In this document: positions 6,241-10,084 of the stretch, piece by piece
Numbering within the stretch: the stretch's first letter is position 1
How the letters are laid out: the number at the start of each line of letters is the position of its first letter
Assembly (NCBI GenBank): GCA_017549665.1
Contig: JAFYUD010000143.1
Location: 1-10,084 of the forward strand
Source of the DNA: Clostridia bacterium
GTDB taxonomy: Bacteria; Bacillota_A; Clostridia; Oscillospirales; Acutalibacteraceae
Direction: 5' to 3'
DNA: 10,084 nt
Translations under genes and position numbers: made by a program
The notes under the pieces: model-generated
What the model was told of the DNA's origin: nothing
Seen by the model: only the letters and a program-made list of their open reading frames with translations
Databases searched by the model: none

Positions 6241-7026
6241 ATGAAAACATGTCCTGTATGCGGAAAAGTGTATTCTGAAGGTGCATTCTGTGAGGATTGC
6301 GGTGTAATGCTTATTGAAGAGGTGAAACAGCCTGTAAATTCTTCTGTGTCTGCAAATAAACCTGCAGGTAATAACAGTAAGATCATAATTGCTGTGCTTG
6401 CAGTGCTGCTCGTTGCGGCACTTGCCGTTGCAGGTGTTTTTGCCTACAGAAGCTTCAGCGGAAAAAAAGACGATGACAGTGTAAACAGCAATGTGCCTGC
6501 TGCTGAAGAAAGCTATGCTGAAACAACGGCAGCAGATGTTCAGCATGTTGAAATCACACCTGAAACAACAATGCCCGAAAGCACAACAAGAAGCATTATG
6601 GTTGAAACAAGCAAGGATGAGGCTTATGCATCATTCAACAGATTCTATAAGAGCTATATTTATGCAATCAACGAATATAACGGCTCATACATAACAGACT
6701 GTACTCCTCAGGTACGTAGTGATATGGTTGAACGTTTTGAAATCAATAAAAAATCATTGTTCGATCTTAAATCCATTGATTTTGATGAAAGCACTGTCAA
6801 TGCGAGAGAAGTCGGCGGCGGCGTTGAGTATACCTTCTTTGTCAATTGTAAGACCATGCTTTACAACCGTGTCACATATGAGCAGAAGAGTCCTAATTAC
6901 TCCTGTTGGCAGGTAACTGTCAGATATGAAAACGGTACATATCAGGTTACAGAAATGATCAGAGATGATGACCATATCATGAGTGCAAATCTTCATACTG
7001 TTTATGACAGTGAGGAATTGTTCTGA
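6241..7026 (+). CDS. Zinc-ribbon, single-TM protein with extracytoplasmic domain
   Basis: I chose ATG 6241 over an in-frame GTG at 6232, because AGGTG sits six bases before it and the zinc ribbon then starts at residue 1. The product has 261 aa. C4-x2-C7 and C17-x2-C20 form a zinc ribbon. Residues 48-69 form a membrane helix, 78-123 a Thr/Glu/Ser-rich linker, and 124-261 a globular domain resembling the NTF2-like repeats of TcaA/YvbJ-type proteins (a loose likeness, by layout only). With the ribbon inside, the C-terminal domain would be outside the cell. The gene lies 32 bases after the GH2 gene with no terminator between, so co-transcription is likely, but no functional link is evident. Function unknown. 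Confidence 0.8.
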   Translation: MKTCPVCGKVYSEGAFCEDCGVMLIEEVKQPVNSSVSANKPAGNNSKIIIAVLAVLLVAALAVAGVFAYRSFSGKKDDDSVNSNVPAAEESYAETTAADVQHVEITPETTMPESTTRSIMVETSKDEAYASFNRFYKSYIYAINEYNGSYITDCTPQVRSDMVERFEINKKSLFDLKSIDFDESTVNAREVGGGVEYTFFVNCKTMLYNRVTYEQKSPNYSCWQVTVRYENGTYQVTEMIRDDDHIMSANLHTVYDSEELF

Positions 7027-7058
7027 TTGTCACCCTGAAAATCATTATGGTTGACAAT
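7026..7058. promoter_or_regulatory. Candidate BirA operator (biotin box) upstream of bioY
   Basis: ATTGTCACCC (7026-7035) and GGTTGACAAT (7049-7058) are inverted repeats with 9 of 10 complementary positions and 13 bases between. This matches the known BirA operator layout in Bacillus (TTGTTAACC, about 13 bases, GGTTAACAA, from memory). The right arm covers the -35 box of the bioY promoter, so bound BirA would block polymerase. The operon it precedes encodes BioY and a BirA with a DNA-binding domain. Confidence 0.75.
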
Positions 7059-7079
7059 TTGATGTAATTGTGTTAAAAT
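7051..7079 (+). promoter_or_regulatory. bioY-birA operon promoter
   Basis: A perfect TTGACA (7051-7056) and TAAAAT (7074-7079) are exactly 17 bases apart. Transcription would start near 7086-7088, giving a leader of only about 20 bases before the TTG start of bioY. Confidence 0.8.
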
Positions 7080-7107
7080 CACCTCGTATGACGGGGTGAT
7101 TTTTTTT
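7075..7107 (+). terminator. Terminator hairpin overlapping the bioY -10 box and SD
   Basis: AAAATCACCTCGT and ACGGGGTGATTTT pair over 13 positions (one G-T wobble) around ATG, and eight T follow (7100-7107). It is a strong intrinsic terminator for transcripts arriving from the zinc-ribbon gene. The 5' arm contains most of the bioY -10 box; the 3' arm contains GGGGTGA, the bioY SD. Confidence 0.8.
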
Positions 7108-7645
7108 GCGTGCAAAACGTACTTATAATATTATTTCAACAGCACTTATGGCTGCAATTATTGTTGTCTGTTCATGGATTACGATTCCCTTCGGATCAGT
7201 ACCTTTTACAATGCAGACCTTTGCCGTATTTGTTGCAGCACTGATTCTCGGACCATTGAAGGGCGTAATTGCAGTTGTGCTGTATCTGCTTCTGGGAATA
7301 GTCGGACTGCCGGTTTTCTCAGCCTTTCAGGCAGGTCCCGGTGTGCTGATGGGCGCAACGGGCGGTTTTCTTCTCGGTTTTATCTTTATTCCGCTTGTGG
7401 GCGGATTATTTGACGTGAAATTCAGAAATACATTGCTTTCAGCTGCAGGTCTGCTTCTCGGTCTTATTTTATGTTATGTGACAGGGACTTTGTGGTATGC
7501 TTTTGTATGGCTTGATTCAGCCTCTGTTCCGGCAGTAATCACAACGAGCGTATTGCCGTATGTGATTCCCGATATTATCAAATGCATTCTCGCTCTTGTT
7601 GTGGCGAAAAAAGTCAATTCACTCACGAAAGGACGGTTGGTATGA
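7106..7645 (+). CDS. bioY: Biotin ECF transporter S component BioY
   Basis: TTG at 7106 is the only in-frame start ahead of the first membrane helix; a stop codon lies nine bases before it, and GGGGTGA (7093-7099) is a well-placed SD. The next ATG (7148) would cut into helix 1. The 179-aa product has six hydrophobic segments and the BioY signature: PFGSVPFTMQTFAVFVAALILGP at 28-50, then GLPVFSAFQAGPGVLMGATGGFLLGF at 67-92. BioY binds biotin in the membrane and works with the EcfA/EcfT energising module, not encoded here, or alone at low rate. The stop overlaps the birA start (ATGA), so the two are translationally coupled. A BirA-type operator covers the promoter, so expression should fall when biotin is abundant. 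Confidence 0.93.
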   Translation: MRAKRTYNIISTALMAAIIVVCSWITIPFGSVPFTMQTFAVFVAALILGPLKGVIAVVLYLLLGIVGLPVFSAFQAGPGVLMGATGGFLLGFIFIPLVGGLFDVKFRNTLLSAAGLLLGLILCYVTGTLWYAFVWLDSASVPAVITTSVLPYVIPDIIKCILALVVAKKVNSLTKGRLV

Positions 7646-8628
7646 GTATCTGCGAAATGATTCTTGAAACCTTTGAAAAAAACAAAGGCGTGTATATTTC
7701 AGGCGCAGCACTTGCAAAGGACTTGGGTATCAGCCGTAATGCTGTCTGGAAAAATGTCAGAAATCTTCAGGCAAAAGGATATGAAATAAAGGCTGTTACA
7801 AATAAAGGCTATATTCTTTCAGATTCAAGTGACATCCTTTCTGCTCAGAGTATATCAAAATATATCAGTGATAAGCGTATAAAAGTTGAGTACAGAGATT
7901 GTGTCACATCTACAAATATGCTTGTGCGCAGTATGGCAGAGGATTCGGAAGAAGAAGGTCTGTTGCTGGTAGCTGCCGAGCAGACTCAGGGTAAAGGCAG
8001 ACTCGGAAGAAGCTTTTCTTCACAGAAGGGGACAGGGGTATATTTCAGTCTTCTGCTAAGACCGGAGCTGAGTCCCTCGGATTCATTGCTTATTACTACC
8101 TGTGCGGCTGTTGCTGTCTCAAAGGCTATAAATGAGATTTCAGGCAAACAGCCTTTGATAAAATGGGTCAATGATATTTATCTGAATGACCGTAAGGTCT
8201 GCGGCATACTTACTCAGGCGGCATTTGATTCCGAAAATAACAAGCTTGCATATGCAGTCCTCGGAATAGGTATAAACATCAGCTTTGACGGAAAGTGTAT
8301 TCCCGAAGAAATACGGAATATCGCAGGCAGTGTGTTTGAAAATGAAATAATACCCGTTGAAGCGGCAAGCCGTATAATCGGCAGGATAGTTGATATTTTT
8401 ATGAGTGAATACGACAGACTTACAGAAAAAAGCTTTCTTGATTATTACAGAAAGCATTCGTATCTTGACGGTAAGGAAATAACCGTTATAAAGCCTGACG
8501 GTGAATACAATGCCGTAGCTGTGGGTATAAATGATGATCTGAGTCTTGAAGTAAGAACTGAAAACGGTGAAACAAACCGCATTTTTACAGGTGAAGTCAG
8601 CACAAGAGTGAAGGGAGATAAATTATGA
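7642..8628 (+). CDS. birA: Biotin-[acetyl-CoA-carboxylase] ligase and biotin-operon repressor BirA
   Basis: ATG 7642 overlaps the bioY stop and has AAAGGA eight bases upstream; an in-frame ATG at 7582 lies inside bioY and would add a tail unlike the family. The product has 328 aa. Residues 3-60 form a winged helix (LAKDLGISRNAVWKNVRNL, then NKGYILS), marking the bifunctional class. The ligase core follows: TSTN at 89-92, GKGRLGR at 117-123 (biotinyl-AMP loop), KWVND at 174-178, GILTQ at 188-192 and GIGINIS at 208-214. An SH3-like domain covers about 280-322. It makes biotinyl-AMP from biotin and ATP and attaches biotin to carboxylases. KWVND has Val for the usual Pro; the catalytic Lys is kept. 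It likely represses its own operon through the dyad at 7026-7058. Confidence 0.93.
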   Translation: MSICEMILETFEKNKGVYISGAALAKDLGISRNAVWKNVRNLQAKGYEIKAVTNKGYILSDSSDILSAQSISKYISDKRIKVEYRDCVTSTNMLVRSMAEDSEEEGLLLVAAEQTQGKGRLGRSFSSQKGTGVYFSLLLRPELSPSDSLLITTCAAVAVSKAINEISGKQPLIKWVNDIYLNDRKVCGILTQAAFDSENNKLAYAVLGIGINISFDGKCIPEEIRNIAGSVFENEIIPVEAASRIIGRIVDIFMSEYDRLTEKSFLDYYRKHSYLDGKEITVIKPDGEYNAVAVGINDDLSLEVRTENGETNRIFTGEVSTRVKGDKL

Positions 8629-9266
8629 AAAAAATAATTTTATTTATATTTATGTTGAGTATGATAGCTGTATTTTCTGCATGCTCTGATAATAAAACGG
8701 CAGATATTTCAGATTCTGATTCGGCTTATGAATCAATGTCAGTTGCAGTGGAAAACGGTAATTTTGAAGAGGCTATGGCTTACTATGAAAACGGTGCGGC
8801 AGATTCAGGCGAAGCAGCTCTCAATTCACTTTATTACCATGCCCATGCAATGACCTGCTATGAAACCAAGGGCTGTATCGGTTACGCCTTTGACCTTATT
8901 TCTGAAAAGAGCGCAGACGTTTCCGACTCGGCAGAAGAGTCCCTTGAAAAGCTGCGTGCTCATACAGAAAGCTTTGACGGTGCATATCAGTGCAATTCCT
9001 ATTCTTATCTTTATTTTTCTGACGGAAAAATTGCAATAGGTGACGGTGTACAGCTGACAGGTGAAAACTACTGCAGTGGTGAGCTTGTATATATTGATAA
9101 TGTATATTACTGGGCAAATCACAATGACAGCGGAGACGATACACTTCTTTACAAAATAGAAAAGACAGAAGACACAGTGATTCTGACTTCTGTTGAAGGT
9201 TCTGCTGATATGTATTCAGGGGAATATAAAAAATTTCCCACTGATATGCCTATACTTATGTATTGA
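8625..9266 (+). CDS. Putative lipoprotein of unknown function, third gene of the bioY-birA operon
   Basis: ATG 8625 overlaps the birA stop (ATGA) and has AAGGGAG seven bases upstream. The 213-aa product begins with MKK, a hydrophobic stretch and the lipobox FSAC, so C20 should be lipidated and the protein held on the outer face of the membrane. After a Ser/Asp-rich spacer, residues 35-120 look helical and TPR-like (AVENGNFEEAMAYYENGA). Residues 128-213 are rich in Tyr, Gly and beta-prone stretches (YSYLYFSDGKIAIGDGVQL, YWANHNDSGDDTLLYKIEK) and probably form a small beta domain. I do not recognise the family. The coupling puts it under the same control as biotin uptake, but nothing in it shows biotin binding. 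No terminator follows. Confidence 0.82.
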   Translation: MKKIILFIFMLSMIAVFSACSDNKTADISDSDSAYESMSVAVENGNFEEAMAYYENGAADSGEAALNSLYYHAHAMTCYETKGCIGYAFDLISEKSADVSDSAEESLEKLRAHTESFDGAYQCNSYSYLYFSDGKIAIGDGVQLTGENYCSGELVYIDNVYYWANHNDSGDDTLLYKIEKTEDTVILTSVEGSADMYSGEYKKFPTDMPILMY

Positions 9267-9290
9267 AGCACTTGACATGTGTGATATAAT
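9263..9290 (+). promoter_or_regulatory. Possible promoter of the CobW-like gene
   Basis: TTGAAG (9263-9268, overlapping the lipoprotein stop) and a perfect TATAAT (9285-9290) are 16 bases apart, with an extended TGA before the -10. A TTGACA at 9272 is only seven bases from the -10 and cannot be its partner. Confidence 0.5.
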
Positions 9291-9330
9291 GATTGACAGA
9301 TATTTTATTTCTTTCTGAAAGGTGAAAATA

Positions 9331-10084
9331 ATGACTAAAATTGATATTTTTTCAGGTTTTCTTGGTGCAGGAAAAACAACTCTTATCAAGAAGCTTATAA
9401 AAGAAGCTTATGCAGGCGAAAAGCTTGTACTTATTGAAAACGAATTCGGTGAAATTGGTATTGACGGTGGCTTTCTTCAGGATGCAGGCGTTGAAATTAC
9501 CGAGATGAACTCAGGCTGTATCTGTTGCTCACTTGTGGGTGACTTCGGAAAGGCTCTTGAAAAAGTTCTTGATGAATACAAGCCCGACAGAATCCTTATC
9601 GAGCCTTCAGGTGTCGGAAAGCTCAGTGATGTTATCAAGGCTGTTCTTAAAATTGAGTCTCACGATATTGAGCTTGACGGCTTTACTGCTGTTGTTGATG
9701 CAGGGAAGTGCAAAATGTATATGAAGAATTTCGGTGAATTCTTTAACGATCAGATTGAACACGCAGGCACAATCGTGCTCAGCCGTTCAGGTGACGTGTC
9801 CGACGAAAAGCTCGCAACTGCAGTTGAGCTTCTCAGAAAGCACAACGATAAAGCTGTTATTATTACTACACCCTGGGAGCAGCTTGAGGGTAAGCAGATT
9901 GCTCTTGCTATTGAAAGAAAGGATACTCTTTCAGCACAGCTTGACGAGCTTATTGAAACTCATGAGCACCATCATCACCACGATGAAGATCGCGATTGCG
10001 GATGCCACGACCACGAGCATCATCACCATCATCACCACGATGAAGAATGTGACTGCGGATGCCATGACCATGAGCATCATCACC
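9331..10084 (+). CDS. G3E-family (COG0523, CobW-like) GTPase with His-rich metal-binding region, 3' end outside window
   Basis: ATG 9331 follows AAAGGTGA by five bases; the frame stays open to the window end (251 codons seen). Motifs: Walker A GFLGAGKTT at 9-17, ENEFGEIGIDGG switch region at 36-47, the metal-site motif C63-I-C65-C66, and the Walker B-type stretch IEPSGVGK at 90-97. Guanine-specifying NKxD is replaced by SRSGD at 151-155. From H211 there are repeats of His, Asp and Cys. COG0523 proteins use GTP hydrolysis to deliver metals such as zinc, cobalt or nickel to client proteins; CobW itself serves cobalamin synthesis. The His-rich part suggests zinc or nickel/cobalt storage or capture. 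The C-terminal CobW domain would lie beyond the window. Family is sure; metal is unknown. Confidence 0.9.
   Translation, partial: MTKIDIFSGFLGAGKTTLIKKLIKEAYAGEKLVLIENEFGEIGIDGGFLQDAGVEITEMNSGCICCSLVGDFGKALEKVLDEYKPDRILIEPSGVGKLSDVIKAVLKIESHDIELDGFTAVVDAGKCKMYMKNFGEFFNDQIEHAGTIVLSRSGDVSDEKLATAVELLRKHNDKAVIITTPWEQLEGKQIALAIERKDTLSAQLDELIETHEHHHHHDEDRDCGCHDHEHHHHHHHDEECDCGCHDHEHHH
9961..10084 (+). repeat. In-frame tandem repeat coding a His/Asp/Cys metal-binding segment
   Basis: Unit 1 (9961-10011) encodes HEHHHHHDEDRDCGCHD. Unit 2 (10012-10068) encodes HEHHHHHHHDEECDCGCHD, two His longer. Unit 3 starts at 10069 and is cut by the window end. CAT and CAC codons are mixed and differ between units, so the amino acids rather than the DNA appear to be maintained. 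Confidence 0.85.

Noticed and set aside
9272..9298. Two TTGACA copies around the TATAAT before the CobW-like gene
   Set aside because: Neither has a -10 at usable distance; one is seven bases from TATAAT and the other lies after it.
9241..9330. Zur (zinc repressor) box expected before a COG0523 gene
   Set aside because: I found no dyad resembling the Bacillus Zur site in this gap.
9961..10084. Short tandem repeats as a possible CRISPR or satellite array
   Set aside because: They are in frame inside an open gene, vary in length and encode a metal-binding segment.

Overview
The window reads as chromosomal DNA of a low-GC Gram-positive, probably a gut or rumen Clostridia (Ruminococcus-like Oscillospiraceae). 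The grounds are AT-rich spacers, strong purine-rich Shine-Dalgarno (SD) sites, use of TTG starts, classical TTGACA/TATAAT-type promoters, U-tract intrinsic terminators, and the gene set itself: GH78 and GH2 glycosidases, XRE regulators with membrane tails, an ECF-type BioY and a zinc-ribbon membrane protein. The taxonomic placement is inference. I see no rRNA, tRNA, CRISPR array, insertion sequence or phage gene.

Layout. 1-1643: 3' part of a GH78 alpha-L-rhamnosidase-like enzyme, closed by a terminator. 1755-3120: an XRE regulator with four membrane segments, then a divergent PAP2-like membrane protein with its own promoter. 3289-3977: a TPR-like, C-terminally anchored membrane protein on the minus strand, divergent from a small XRE regulator (3978-4256); the two promoters overlap. 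4430-6208: a cytoplasmic GH2 glycosidase with a TTG start, followed without a terminator by a zinc-ribbon/single-TM protein (6241-7026). 7106-9266: a tightly coupled bioY-birA-lipoprotein operon. 9331-end: a G3E/COG0523 (CobW-like) metallochaperone GTPase that runs into a His/Asp/Cys-rich metal-binding repeat and off the window.

How the genes work together. The GH78 and GH2 enzymes could act in plant glycan or glycoside breakdown, with the GH2 enzyme working inside the cell. The best-supported regulatory circuit is biotin. BioY is the biotin-binding membrane component of an ECF transporter. BirA both ligates biotin and carries an N-terminal DNA-binding domain. A dyad that fits a BirA operator overlaps the -35 of the bioY promoter, so BirA probably represses its own operon when biotin is plentiful. 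Just downstream, one 29-bp dyad combines the -10 box, a terminator hairpin for read-through from the gene before, and the bioY SD.

The most unusual items are this nested terminator/promoter/SD, the PAP2-like protein with altered catalytic motifs, the divergent XRE/TPR-like membrane protein pair, the dyads over or beside several promoters, and a near-copy of a terminator-plus-promoter segment whose second copy leads to no gene. I did not find an obviously new multi-gene system; the divergent pair at 3289-4256 and the unknown lipoprotein in the biotin operon are the best candidates for undescribed function.
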